Shown: positions 26,078 through 38,171, counted from the first letter of the stretch. The stretch is DNA of 64,000 nucleotides from Notospermus geniculatus (GCA_002633025.1 NMRB01001746.1:52889-116888); one strand, 5' to 3'. Made by a program: numbers and translations. The notes: generated by a model from the sequence alone, not told the origin.

Positions 26078-26330
26078 CAGGCCCGGATCCGTGGGGGGCA
26101 TAGCCCCCCCCCCCTTTTTGGCAGAGCAATAATGATTTTTTAGCAAGAAAAAATTTAATCAGATAAAAATTCGAGTATTTTGCTGTCAGATGCCAGGTAA
26201 ATGCATCTAAAGCACTTAAAATTGTCAATTTTTGCTGGGGAGGACCCAGACCCCCTTCGGGGTTCACGCTTTCTGTGTCAGCCGCCTCACGCCCCCCCCC
26301 CCCTTTCTGTCAATCCTGGATCCGGCCCTG
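26078..26330. mobile_element. hAT-like MITE, 253 bp
   Basis: Ends CAGGCCCGGATCC and GGATCCGGCCCTG are inverted repeats, each next to a run of C or G. CTAGAA is repeated directly on both sides (26072-26077, 26331-26336); if the outermost base pair is left out, 7 of 8 flanking bases match, the size used by hAT elements. A fragment of a similar end is at 58022-58050. Confidence 0.75.
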
Positions 26331-27409
26331 CTAGAAGATGACTGTCCTCGGACTGCCGAAGTTCTCACCATATCACCTGGTACATGTATCTGAGGTGAGA
26401 TTTTGCAAAGGAAAGGCATCACAGTCCTTTTTTGCTACCAAAAGACAGGTTTTCATGCGTAGAGGCAAATCAAAATTGCTTTTGATTGCCGATTCTGAAA
26501 AAATCCTTGCAGTAATCATACATGTAGCAAAGAGATCGGACGTCGAACGACAACAAATGAAATCCAACACATGCTTTTTGATGTAACATGTGAAAGGCTG
26601 TTTTGAGTGAACGTAAAACTCATTTTAGGACATTTTCTCAATAATGTTATGGACAGCCGTGACCAGGGCGTCAGGACCCTGTCGAAATTGCGAAACAACA
26701 ATTCTTACACTGAACCTTCATGTGCCCCTCAGTGTTTACGTGCTGTTTGCGGCAGAAAATCGCTTTCGGCATGCCATATCACGAACGGTCATCAGGCCAT
26801 TTACGCCGAAGTGAGAAATAGTTTTCTAAATAAGCCCACAATGGCTATCCACCCCGTGATGTTTGCCATTTCGTTTCGGGGCGAAAAATTTCGGTCACTA
26901 CGCGCGAGTTTGGTCAGAACTTTTGTTCAATTGATTGCCGCATGTTTGTAAAAAATAATAATTAATCATGCGGTAAATACAAGCAACAAACCCGTATTGC
27001 CCTCATCAACGTCCATTATTCAACATTAATCTTTTAACCAAAAGTACAAAAGATTTCATCATCTGTGAATTCAGATTTATAAGGAACATATTGCCTCAAT
27101 ATTGCCTTGATATTGCCTTGTTTTTTATGTCGCGTGGCATTTTTGGCGTTGTACTTTGGAACCAAACGATGAGCGAAATACATGTAAGTTGGAAATAAAA
27201 GTATCTGATAAACATCTGTAAACAACTTCGTGCCTTTCTTGAAGAATTGGTGACAGTTTTACAGAGATTCTTTTTAAGATAGTATTTTAAGACAAAGTTT
27301 GGGAGAGAAGAGTGCTCAGATGAAGACATTGCCTGAAAATGAAGCCCTTGGATGAGGCGGCCCTGGTAGCGCCACCGAATGGAGCCTGATGGCTTCCTTT
27401 TGAAAAGAG

Positions 27410-27446
27410 CTTGGAGGAATTATACTGTCAGTATAATTCCTCCAAG
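27410..27446. mobile_element. Nano-palindrome, full 37-bp form
   Basis: Two perfect 18-bp arms (CTTGGAGGAATTATACTG) around one T; 7-bp direct repeat AAAAGAG at 27403-27409 and 27447-27453. Confidence 0.82.
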
Positions 27447-28117
27447 AAAAGAGGAACGTTTCATGGTTTCATTCGCACCATCAGAAGCTACATGTATTCT
27501 GTGGAAAATTCTAGTTTTTATAGCGAGTAACTTCTCTCGGTTTGCTATTTTCTTGAAATAATTTCACTTTCCCTTTACCAATTGCCACAAAGAGTAGGCC
27601 TATTTTTCTCCAAAGAACGCTATTTATTTAGAGCAGTAACATACATGAGTTAAGATGTTGTCGAAATTCCCTCATTATCGGCAATAATTGGTCAATTACT
27701 CGTGTACAAGGCAAACCAAAAAGCTATTTTCCTGACGTAACGCTTTCCGATGGGTGAGGTCCCATGGCCCAGATTATCCGCTCTCTGGCCAACGTGGCGC
27801 GACAAAAACCCGCTTTAATTAGTGGAAAAATCTCAGTCAACATGAAAACGAAAGGACAAAGGTTTCGTCCAAGTTAATCAATGCGTTAGGCAAACGGAGG
27901 GAGAGTTCTATTTGCGTGGACTGTTTGCTTATATCATGGTGGTCGGGATACCTTCCCTGGACACGGAAACAAGGTAACATGATCAATAGTATGGAGGGAC
28001 ACGTTGGGGCCACCAAAGGTGGACCAGCAAACAGAAAAAGGGCCCATATATTATCCAAAAAGACGGACAGTGAAAAAGGGGAGAGATATATGCATCCCCT
28101 CCCCCTTCCGAAGATCA

Positions 28118-28226
28118 GGGACCTGTTTCATAAAGTGGCTTTACGCTAATGGTACCATTAACTCAATGCATTTTCCATTTGGTTAAAGGTACTATTAGCT
28201 TAAAGTCACTTTATGAAACAGGCCCC
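28118..28226. mobile_element. Foldback element type 4 (GGNCCTGTTTCATAAAG ends)
   Basis: Hairpin of about 109 bp with arms of about 45 bp around TCAATGCATTTTCC. The terminal formula resembles types 1-3. Confidence 0.75.
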
Positions 28227-28587
28227 AGGCCTAATCAGATGCTTTGCTCGTGAAATTCAGGTGGATGACGATTTTTTCTGGAAATGACCTTGTGGCGCAT
28301 TGCACAACGACACACAGTGCAGTGGTTGATGGGGGGAAATGCTTGGTGCGTCCAAGTTCGTGAATTTCTTTCATTTGACTTCCAACGATAATTTCTCAAT
28401 AAAGAATGATAAATTATAAAAAATGAATGAATTAATCCATTTTTACGTAGATGTGCACTTGTGGCTGGTAAAAAATATGAAATAGAAATCGGGTTTCTAA
28501 GGTGAAAGACATTGCTTCCTACCAGAATCGAACCCACGGACTCTCGCATAAGAGTGGCTGGTAAAACAAACCCAATGAAAGTCAAAC

Positions 28588-28624
28588 CTTGGAGGAATTA
28601 TACTGACAGTATAATTCCTCCAAG
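28588..28624. mobile_element. Nano-palindrome, full 37-bp form
   Basis: Same 18-bp arms around one A; 7-bp direct repeat GTCAAAC at 28581-28587 and 28625-28631. Confidence 0.85.
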
Positions 28625-28848
28625 GTCAAACACACTTCATGTGCATTCCTGCAGATGAGAGTAGCTGAACAAGTCAATGAACAGTTGTACAGTTTACCCT
28701 GCTAAGTTTTGGGTCAACTCATTGTTTTAGCTAGATTAGAGTACGTTTACTATAACTGTTGGATGGAATTGAGACGAAGCAATGATTTTTATTCTATTAT
28801 TTGTGAGAACAGGTTTTGTCTAATTTCTGCAATTTTTCATAATTCGAC

Positions 28849-28873
28849 CTTGGAGGAATTATACTTCTCCAAG
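28849..28873. mobile_element. Nano-palindrome, 25-bp internally deleted form
   Basis: Left arm CTTGGAGGAATTATACT joined to TCTCCAAG; flanks ATTCGAC and GTTTGAC match at 5 of 7 bases. Confidence 0.65.
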
Positions 28874-30827
28874 GTTTGACACAGGTGAAAGGACAGGGTT
28901 TCTCGGAAATCCCGTGGGTTACATCATGTCATTATAGCCAACGTGAAGTCTCAAAACATGACTTGGAGACTTTGATAACTGGCGCCAAGGACGGCCGACA
29001 ACGCCGGTCAGATAACAATTTTTTTCAATAAATCCCCCTCAAATCATTGACTTTGCATGCATTTTTAAGTCAACCTTTGTCTAAATGTCTCCAAGGGTCC
29101 TCCTTTTTTTCCACTGGGGGCGCAAACAACCACGCACGGGACAACAGTTTGCACATTTAGGGTTTCCACTTGAACATGCACCATTGGGACTTTACGGCCA
29201 CTCCAGAAAGCAAAGGGTCACGTGATCACCCTAGTCCAGGCAGACGACAAGAAAAACATTAGCTTTCCTAGTAGAGCAAAAGAAAAACACTCAGCCTCTT
29301 ATAGCAAACGCAAGTGATTTCAGATGTATTGTTAGCAGCAACGGGGCATGTTGTCACTAGGGCTGATCTTGGAACCTTCGCGTTACCTATGACCAAGTAA
29401 GCAACAGAGTTAAAATAACTGCTACATGCTCCCAATACATTCGGACCCTCGGTTTCTTTACCATAACATGACAGTCCATGAGGACTCGGAATCTGTTGGC
29501 AGTATACATGTTGTTTTTTTCTGAGTAGGCCTATGACTTAACTTCGTTCCTTGATGACGTATATTTACCATTTGAATTTGAAATAGATTGGAACAGGCAC
29601 AATCATCGTGTGACAAAAGGTAAACGTTGAATTAGATACTTGTAATCGTAGCATTACCTGTGAAGAAACTTCAGTCATGCATCTTCGCAATGACAAAGTG
29701 AATTCAAGAAACTTCTCGCCCCTGTGTGACAGTCGTTCGCAATCAAAACACCAAGCCATTTTTCTGGAACATTCAACATTTTCTGGGATGCAGAAGAATA
29801 TATCTGGTATCTGAATTGATATATATTTACGTTTACATGTAGTAACACGTTAATACAACCAACAAAACCAAATCGATGCCATTGACAAACCCGTCATGTC
29901 GGCCGTACTGCCGCCTGGCTTAACGGTCCGTAACTAAAACAAACAGCCGTCACAGATTGAAAAGGTGGAACGAGTGGAAGAAACTGTGAACAATTGCTCT
30001 GTGACTTCTTGATAAATGCAAAATGATATTTGTAATCGGATACTACTCAGGCAGGGCGTAAGTATCCATCACCTGGTGCTGTGCCCCGTCTGTTAGTTGT
30101 TGTTGTTTTCAGTTATTTAATCGAATGTCTTTTAGCGCCTATACTATGAAACACTGACGGTATACTTTCTTTCGGTCAACAACTTTCAACACGTTCTTTG
30201 GAATCGTTGTTTTTTACGTTTTCAGGTTCAAGTCCTCTCATCAAACGGTCAGGCCTACTCAAACTACCCATACTATATAAGCTTTAGATATCACGAGGAA
30301 TTAAAATCCCGGACAAAGAAGCGATCGAACAGACCCCAAGGAGATGGAGACTCTCCTTCATAACGTTGAACTGGCGCCAACAAGATTCAGACCTTTGTTC
30401 CACATCAGTTTCCCTGCACTTGATCTCCTGCTCACTGTACAATTAGACTTGTATATAAGTGTTTTTATGGTTAGTAATGAGGATCTAATAACATTTTTAG
30501 TATGGACTGGGTGGAGCCGTGTTCGTATAGTACGTGTACGTCCTCGTGCTGACATATTTTCACGACAGCCGAGGGAAGCGAGTGACAGAGATCGCTAAGG
30601 AAACCCTAGTTTGTCTCAACACAAATGATTTTTTATGCCGATGCTTGTGGATGGAGCCGGTCGGGTATCAAAGAATCTAATCCCCCCCCCATGCGATAGG
30701 ATGTCCACAACAATACCTTCATGGCTAATGCAGCTAGAGACCAAGGGCCGCATGCTTGTGTCGGACCTCAGCCACACTTTCATTCAAGTCTGACTTTTCT
30801 CAATGCTTCAAGCAAAGAGAAAGTCTA

Positions 30828-31038
30828 AAGCCTGCCGCACACTGGAGGTATCTGCTGAGCAAAAAGTCGTTAGCTCAGCAGATAGCTCACCGAAAAATAC
30901 TAGTACGCGCACACGCGCGCTTTCTGCCTCGCGAGGCAAAAAACTCACCGAAATTAAGCGCACACGCGAGCTATCTGCTGAGCAAACGGTCTCGAATGAC
31001 TTTTTGCTCAGCAGATAGCTCCAGTGTGCGGCAGGCTT
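30828..31038. mobile_element. Foldback element with CpG-rich core
   Basis: Inverted ends AAGCCTGCCGCACACTGGAG continue into GCTATCTGCTGAGC, giving arms of about 40 bp. The inside has the palindrome TGCCTCGCGAGGCA and two CGCACACGCG blocks. Confidence 0.8.
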
Positions 31039-31055
31039 AAAGTATAGCTGAAGTT

Positions 31056-31346
31056 AAGCCTGCCGCACACTGGAGCTATCTGCTGAGCAAAAGGTCATTC
31101 GAGACCGTTTGCTCAGCAGATAGCTCACCGAAAAATACGCGCACACGCGAGCTTTCTGCCTCGCGAGGCAAAAAACCCACCGAAATTAAGCGCACACGCG
31201 AGCTATCTGCTGAGCAAAAAGTCATTCGAGACCGTTTGCTCAGCAGATAGCTCACCGAAAAATACGCGCACACGCGAACTTTCTGCCTCGCGAGGCAAAA
31301 AACTCACCGAACTTACGCGCACACGCGAGCTTAGCTGCTGAGCAAA
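31056..31346. repeat. Second copy of the foldback, extended by a 127-bp internal repeat
   Basis: Starts like 30828 but lacks the right end. Two units, spaced 127 bp, each hold a hairpin (CTATCTGCTGAGCAAA with its inverse) and the palindrome CCTCGCGAGG. Confidence 0.8.
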
Positions 31347-32787
31347 ACACTTAACAATACAGTAATTTTCATTGTTGCCCCATGTATATAGATCTATCAC
31401 TTGTTGCATCTATTTCATTTTTTTTCTAGTTGATACAACCTCATTCGAGAGGTGCGACTGGAACGATCAATGATCAGCAGAAGGTTCAACGAGTTTGCCG
31501 GTTATACATGTATCAAGTATTCGGTCATCGTTCATCAATTGCTTTCTGAGGAGACGAGATGGTAAAAGTTTCGTTAAGCCAAAATGCATCCACCAGAAGA
31601 TGCAGAGCCAAATGATGGATAGGCATGACCATTGCTTGGACACACCCGCGGTTTCCTAAAAACCGCGCGGGCCATGCAATCTGAACGTCAGAGAACGATT
31701 TGCACGCGCATCGTAACTCTGATGTATATCGGGCAGCGCCATATTGCTCAGGGATGTACTTACTTCGGTCATGCTCGACAAGACTGTTCAAATATATCTA
31801 TCTGAATGATCTAAGTTACCAATTAGGGATTGTGAGTGTTGCTACACATAGAAAAATGTTGCAGGTTGAACTTCTCAAGTCGTGAAGCGAAGGCCGGGCG
31901 GCCATTTTTGTTTCGACATTGTAGTATCAGTCCAGCCTCGGTGTTATCACTGGCTAAAATTTGCCTAAAATTGCGCGGCCATGCTGAAAGCAATCAATGG
32001 GGACCCTAGCCCACTGCCTCAATAGGTGTCACTAGTGGTTAAAACTATTGAAATGAAACTGACATCCCGGTCCTGATCAATTTTCCACACAAAAGGCGTC
32101 CATTTTATAGGACCTAGTTTCGGTGCGCTGCCCTCTATCGTAGCTAGGATCCCCATTTGAAGAACACAAGACACTGGCTCACAGACGGACGGACAGACAG
32201 ACGGACATCGAGATTTCCGCGGAGCGACGGCGCCAAAATGCTATAAGATTCCAAAACTAAATCTTAGCCTACTCCTTGAGAACCATGCAACAACACAGTA
32301 GCCTATCCGTCCAACCTTCTTTCCCACGAGACTGGAAGGGCCGGGAGAGTGCAACCTGTTGGATTCTGGATGTCAAGTTGTTCTATACCTGTTTCCATGT
32401 CTTCAGTGAGGATTTATCTGAAATAAAACTCTTCACGTAGCCTTGACTACCTGTTGAACATCACAAGTCAGGTTAGTTAAACTGGGCTCGCAAAGTTTCA
32501 ACAGACAGAAAGCTCAGAAGCTACAGTTACTTCACCTCACCTCTTTTGGTCGACAATCTTGACGCATCTTCTGAAATAATGAACATTCACCAATAGAAAG
32601 GAACGATGGCAGGGGTGGATTTACTTGCCTCCACACGACAAGCATGAGCCTGTACATTCCTGCAGTTTTTTCAACACTATAAACAGCCAGACATACGTCT
32701 GTGTGCAGTCTGCCTACAAGGACAGCATGTGTGTACCAACCGCACCTTTCTGGTGATACAAACGAAGTAGGCCTACTGCCTTGGATA

Positions 32788-32865
32788 AGGGCTGGTTCAT
32801 ACTTGCACACACATTGAAATTGATCATAGTCGGCGTGAAATCCGGACGGAGTATGAACCAGCCCT
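32788..32865. mobile_element. Small foldback element
   Basis: Ends AGGGCTGGTTCATACT and AGTATGAACCAGCCCT are inverted repeats 78 bp apart overall. Confidence 0.7.
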
Positions 32866-32867
32866 AA

Positions 32868-33022
32868 AGCGGCCTATCCACGTGCAATATTATTGCACAA
32901 TATGAGGATCAAAATGGGCAATAGAATTGCTAATCTTTCTCCCATCCATTATGCCAGAAGCACATGACACCCATTTTCGGCCACATATTGTGCAATAATA
33001 TTGTACCGTGGAAAAACCGCCT
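32868..33022. mobile_element. Foldback element with TTGCACAATAT arms
   Basis: Left arm CCACGTGCAATATTATTGCA pairs with a right arm ending GTACCGTGG; outer AGCGG and ACCGCCT extend it. Confidence 0.7.
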
Positions 33023-35244
33023 CCACTATAGGCCCAATTCAAGTCATACTGACAATACCATTTTCAATTTAATGACGTCATGTTCCAATTTGCGGGTCAG
33101 TGTTGCGGTCAGTTTCAGTGTGGTTACCGCAAAGGCCACCACATCGTAATACAATCGGTCCGTTCTCAGGTCACACTCAGTGGAAAACGGCAAGGCGGAC
33201 GCTCTGTCAGAATGACTGGACCCTCTTTGGAGAAGAAGTGACCAAGTCACAGGGATGAAGATGAACACCATGCCAGTCCTTTAATTCAACATTTTCTCAT
33301 GGAATATTGCATGGCCTGGTCGTGACTTCCTTGCATTTGAGGCATCAACGCATAGAATGGTTTATCAAAGGGGGTTTTATACAAGAAGTCATCGAAAGAA
33401 AGCTGCAAATAACGGGTTTAAGCCCTTTCAGCTGTGGGGAGAATCCCATCTGATAGGCCCACGGGCCACAATGTCGATCCCTTCACTCGGGCATCTTGAA
33501 AAGCCAGCTATACTTCAGGAGACGGGCAAAGAGCACTCTCACAAGCAAATCCCGCTATGAACTCTCTATTTTGGACATTAAATTTAATTCCCTATCTAAA
33601 GAGGCAAACTGTCCTCCTTAATTATCAACGAGGTATCTTCAATGAGCCAAGAACCGCCCCAGGGCGTCCACCATACGGCTATTCTCTGCTAACAGACGCG
33701 GTCTCACCGCACCCGCCAGCCTCCTTTCATCCCTCGACACAGCGAAATAAGGCACCGCTATCCCTCGCGTTACTTTTATCACGCCACCTAGCCAATGGCT
33801 CTCGACAGTTATAAAAGAACTATAAATACCGTAGTCGAGAGTGAAATCGGGTGGAAAATTGCTAAATGACGAACATGTCACCATTGTTGACGTGTTAAGT
33901 AGAGAACGGTGGATGGTCTTTTCCCAGTCGACGAGGGTACTTCACTTTCTGCGAAATATCTTTGGGTGGTTGCTTGAGATCCGGATGGCTTCACAGCCTG
34001 ACTGCGCCTGGCCGAAAGGAGTGGACAGCGGCAAAAGCTACAACCTCACCGAAGAAAAAGCCCAAGAGAGCGGTCAGGGATGTGTTGAAAATGGAGATGC
34101 GGGGAGGCGTCTTATTTTTAAAGTCGTGAGCATTTTGTCCAACCTCCTGCGCATGTCCAGCTTGACAACTTCCGGTTGTCAATATTCACTCTTAGCAAAA
34201 AAGGTTCCAAGAGGGTTCTTTGGCCTGTCATAGAACCTTCTGCTGTTAAAATATATAACAATCATGTTTCGGTAGGAAAATGCAGTTCTCTATGCCCCCC
34301 CCCCCCAGCGGCTTTCAGTCGCAGAGCAGAAAGCATTCGTCAACATCGTTCCCAGTGCCCTCTAGCACCAATGCTGTCAGTTGGTAAGGTTGATAAGAGC
34401 GCAAAATAATCTCTGACAGAGAGATATCCCGTGTGATCTTTGAGACCGTGGTACAACTGTACCCCGGTCCCATCAGTCACACCAAGACGACATAACGTGA
34501 TCCAATATAGCGGATTAGCAACCCCCGAGACGATCACGACCAGCATGGCACGTTTTGTGGGCAATGGATCCCAAACAATATCCTGCCTGAGCAAGAGCCG
34601 CCTAAAATTCCTCGCTTTGTGTCCGTGTCTTTAAATGGATTTCACAGGTTGTGCTCAGCCTCCGAGTGGCTAACGGAAATCTACTAAGCCCCATGTCTCA
34701 GGGCTAGCGGTGTGCTTGATTGGTTCACAAGTGAAATCAAAGGACGGTTTTGGACGCTGAGATGGTTCTTAAACCTGGCTTTTTGAGGAAATTCTCCCAA
34801 GAATGTCTGGAATGTGCTTTTTGTCTTTTTGAAAGAGACGAGCGTAGAAACTCATTTTATATAAAACAAAGGCCGTCTGCTTCTGTAATTCTGTCGAATG
34901 GCATGATGTATCAAAGCAGTCTCCAGGTTTTAAAGATTTTTGTATATTTCCTGAAGATATATTTCCTGAAGATATTAATTGAAGAATCTGATAGACTGAA
35001 TTATTGGAGGTTTTACAAAGCAGCAGGTACATGTAAATGGTAAAACCGCGTAACAGCCGAAATACGTCTTCATCGGGCGAACGCATGTACATCGCTCAGC
35101 TGTAGGAGGACTCTTAAAACTTACTCTTAAAACTTACATCGTTCTTTCTGGGAAGATCAGATGCTTCTTCCAAATTTCTTGGCAAAGCTTGATTTCCCAA
35201 AAAAATTCATTGTGACGGATCAAATGTGTTGCTGCTATCGAGCT

Positions 35245-35317
35245 GCCCGTGTAGCTCAGTCGGTAGAGCATCAGGCTTTTAACCTGAGGGTCTGGGGTTC
35301 GAGCCCCCACGCGGGTG
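35245..35317 (+). tRNA. tRNA-Lys(UUU), gene 1 of 8
   Basis: 73 bases folding as a full cloverleaf: acceptor GCCCGTG/CGCGGGT, D arm GCTC-GAGC, anticodon arm TCAGG-CTTTTAA-CCTGA with anticodon UUU, T arm TGGGG-TTCGAGC-CCCCA, discriminator G. The internal box A (TAGCTCAGTCGG) and box B (GGTTCGAGCCC) promoters are intact and a Pol III T-run terminator follows. Confidence 0.97.
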
Positions 35318-35593
35318 CAATTGTTTTTCAGTTGCTTCTTTTCTTTTTCCCATTAACATATCATCTTCATTTTATATTTTATATAATTAAGGCTTTTATA
35401 TAATTAAGCGTGCTGAAATCACTATAGTATGATGCGAACCAAAGTAGGCCTACATCGCTCAGCTGTAGGAGGACTCTTAAAACTTACATCGTTCTTTCTG
35501 GAAAGATCAGATGCTTCTTCCAAATTTCTTGGCAAAGCTTGATTTTTAAAAAAATTCATTGTGACGGATCAAATGTGCGGAGGTTGTCGAGCT

Positions 35594-35666
35594 GCCCGTG
35601 TAGCTCAGTCGGTAGAGCATCAGGCTTTTAACCTGAGGGTCTGGGGTTCGAGCCCCCACGCGGGTG
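35594..35666 (+). tRNA. tRNA-Lys(UUU), gene 2 of 8
   Basis: Identical to gene 1; T run directly downstream. Confidence 0.97.
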
Positions 35667-36044
35667 AATTTTTTTCAGTTGCTTCTTTTCGTTTTCTGTA
35701 TCATCTTTATTTTATATTTTATAGAATTAAGCGTACTGAAATCACTACAGTATGATGTCATTTAATCTAATAGGTTTTGAGATTTTGTGTGTCTCGAGAA
35801 CGATATCTGGCAGATTGGATTATTGGAGTTGGACAAGCAAGCAGCTAATTGGTAAAACTGCGAAACAGTCGAAAAACGTCTTCATCGGGCGGACGCAAGT
35901 ACATCGCTCAGCTGTAGAAGGTTCCTCAAAAAATTACATCGTTTTTTTCCTGGAAAGATCAGATGCTTCTTCCAAATTTCTTGGCAAAGCTTGATTTCCA
36001 AAAAAATCATTCGGACGGATCAAATGTGCCGGCGCTGTCGAGCT

Positions 36045-36117
36045 GCCCGTGTAGCTCAGTCGGTAGAGCATCAGGCTTTTAACCTGAGGGTCTGGGGTTC
36101 GAGCCCCCACGCGGGTG
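36045..36117 (+). tRNA. tRNA-Lys(UUU), gene 3 of 8
   Basis: Identical to gene 1; the 5' flank has the empty TA site at 35900-35901. Confidence 0.97.
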
Positions 36118-36361
36118 CACTTTTTTTCAGTTGCTTCGTTTCATTTTTTGCCATTAACATATCATCTTTTTTTTATAGAATTAAGCGTGCTGAAATCACT
36201 ATAGTATGTTGCGAACACAAGTAGGCCTATCGCTCAGCTGTAGGAGGACTCTTAAAAATTACATCGTTCTTTCTGGAACGATCAGATGTTTCTTCCAATG
36301 GCAAAGTTTGATTTCCAAAAAATTCATTGTGACGGATCAAATGAGTTGTCGTTGTCGAGTT

Positions 36362-36434
36362 GCCCGTGTAGCTCAGTCGGTAGAGCATCAGGCTTTTAAC
36401 CTGAGGGTCTGGGGTTCGAGCCCCCACGCGGGTG
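36362..36434 (+). tRNA. tRNA-Lys(UUU), gene 4 of 8
   Basis: Identical to gene 1; shortest unit. Confidence 0.97.
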
Positions 36435-36652
36435 CAATTTTTTTCAGTTGCTTCTTTTCTTTTTTCCCATTAACATATCATCTTCAGTATGATGCGAACA
36501 CAAGTAGGCCTACATCGCTCAGCTGTAGGAGGACTCTTAAATATTACATCGTTCTTTCTGGAAAGATCAGATGCTTCTTCCAAATTTCTTGGCAAAGCTT
36601 GATTTCAAAAAAATTCATTTCGACGTATCAAATATGGTGATGTTGTCGAGCT

Positions 36653-36725
36653 GCCCGTGTAGCTCAGTCGGTAGAGCATCAGGCTTTTAACCTGAGGGTC
36701 TGGGGTTCGAGCCCCCACGCGGGTG
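36653..36725 (+). tRNA. tRNA-Lys(UUU), gene 5 of 8
   Basis: Identical to gene 1. Confidence 0.97.
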
Positions 36726-36989
36726 CAATTTTTTTCAATTGCTTCTTTTCTTTTTTCCCATTAACATATCATCTTCATTTTATATTTTATAGAATTAAGC
36801 GTGCTGAAATTACTATAGTATGATGCGAACACAAGTAGGCCTACATCGCTCAGCTGTAGGAGGACTCTTAAAAATTACATCGTTCTTTTTGGAAAGATCA
36901 GATGCTTCTTCCAAATTTCTTGGCAAAGCTTGATTTCAAAAAAATTCATTTCGACGTATCAAATACATGTATGGTGATGTTGTCGAGCT

Positions 36990-37062
36990 GCCCGTGTAGC
37001 TCAGTCGGTAGAGCATCAGGCTTTTAACCTGAGGGTCTGGGGTTCGAGCCCCCACGCGGGTG
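36990..37062 (+). tRNA. tRNA-Lys(UUU), gene 6 of 8
   Basis: Identical to gene 1; upstream flank differs from gene 5 by an added TACATGTA. Confidence 0.97.
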
Positions 37063-37122
37063 CATTTTTTTTGAATTGCTTCTGTTCTTTTTTTTCATTA
37101 ACGTATCATCTTCATTTTATAT

Positions 37123-37930
37123 CGGGTGGGCCAAAAAAAACGCATCGAACTTCAAATCTTGATTTCTCAACAACTGTCTATTATAATTCAATGAAATTTG
37201 GTACCGTATAATGCAAAGATGTTTTGTTTCACGTGTGAAATTTTTGCATTGATACCTTTGGTATTAGCACCGTATCACTCAATTTAAAAATCATTGTAAA
37301 AATGTGTGCTTCCGGAATCCAATAAGATATGAAAAATCCCGTCCCGAAATTCAAATTTCTATTCCTCAATAACTATTCATTATAACCGAATGAAAATTAA
37401 CTCAATACTGTTCCGTGGTTATGCCTCTAAAATGTGAAAGTTTCAACACGTTATCTTTGGTATTAAGATTGTGGTGCCAAATGTAAAAACCATAGTAATC
37501 ATTCATCATATTTTAGGAGACAATGGTGAAACTTCGAAACGCTCGATTCCAATATGGCGTTATAGTAATGAGCGCCACAGGGTATATATTTAAGTTATTG
37601 GTTTAATACTTTCACATATTGGGGGCAATATCATGGAGGAGTGTTAGGCAAAATTTCACTGAGTTGTAGTAAAGCTTTTATGAGAAATGAAAATTTAAAG
37701 TTTGGGAATTTTTCATCCACCCGTATTTTACCGGATTCCGGAATCACATTTTTTTACAACGATTTTTAAATTGAGTGATGCGGTCCAAATACCAAAGGTA
37801 TCAACGCAAATATTTCACCCGTTCAACAAAACATCTATAAATGATACGGTACCAAATTTCATTGAATTATAATGGACAGTTGTTGAGAAATCAAGATTTG
37901 AAGTTCGATGCGTTTTTTTTGGCCCACCCG
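37123..37930. mobile_element. 808-bp non-autonomous element with about 200-bp inverted repeats
   Basis: Starts CGGGTGGGCCAAAAAAAACG and ends with its inverse; pairing continues about 200 bp inward with small differences. Target duplication ATAT on both sides. No open frame of note. Inserted into the tRNA array. Confidence 0.85.
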
Positions 37931-37937
37931 ATATTTT

Positions 37938-37969
37938 ATCAAAAATAGATAAGCTTATCTATTTTTGAT
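37938..37969. repeat. Perfect 32-bp palindrome
   Basis: Half ATCAAAAATAGATAAG followed by its exact inverse, 7 bases after the 808-bp element. Confidence 0.8.
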
Positions 37970-38171
37970 TTTATATAATTAAGCCTGCTGAAATCACTAT
38001 AGTATGACGCGAACACAAGTAGGCCTGTAGGAGGACCCGGGAGGAGGACTCTTAAAAATTACATCGTTGTTCTTTCTGGAAAGACCAGCTACTTCTTCCC
38101 AATTTCTTGGCAAAGATTGATTTTCAAAAAAAATCATTGTGAGGGATCAAATGTGCCGGCGCTATCGAGCC

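Larger units (their letters stand above)
26337..30827. other. FoxA upstream region, distal
   Basis: Apart from three nano-palindromes and one foldback element, no gene or repeat was recognised. 28519-28575 on the minus strand looks weakly like a decayed tRNA. Confidence 0.4.
31347..34749. other. Intergenic between hairpins and the tRNA array
   Basis: Aside from the two foldbacks at 32788-33022, no gene recognised. GACGGACGGACAGACAGACG at about 32184 resembles a retroelement tail. Confidence 0.4.

Noticed and set aside
28519-28575. tRNA-like stretch on the minus strand with GGGTTCGATTC
   Set aside because: T stem and acceptor do not pair; at most a decayed tRNA or SINE remnant.
33841-34233. 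130-codon frame
   Set aside because: No recognisable family and no splice context.
35161-36640. Frames encoding ARVAQSVEHQAFNLRVWGSS
   Set aside because: Translations of the tRNA-Lys genes, not proteins.
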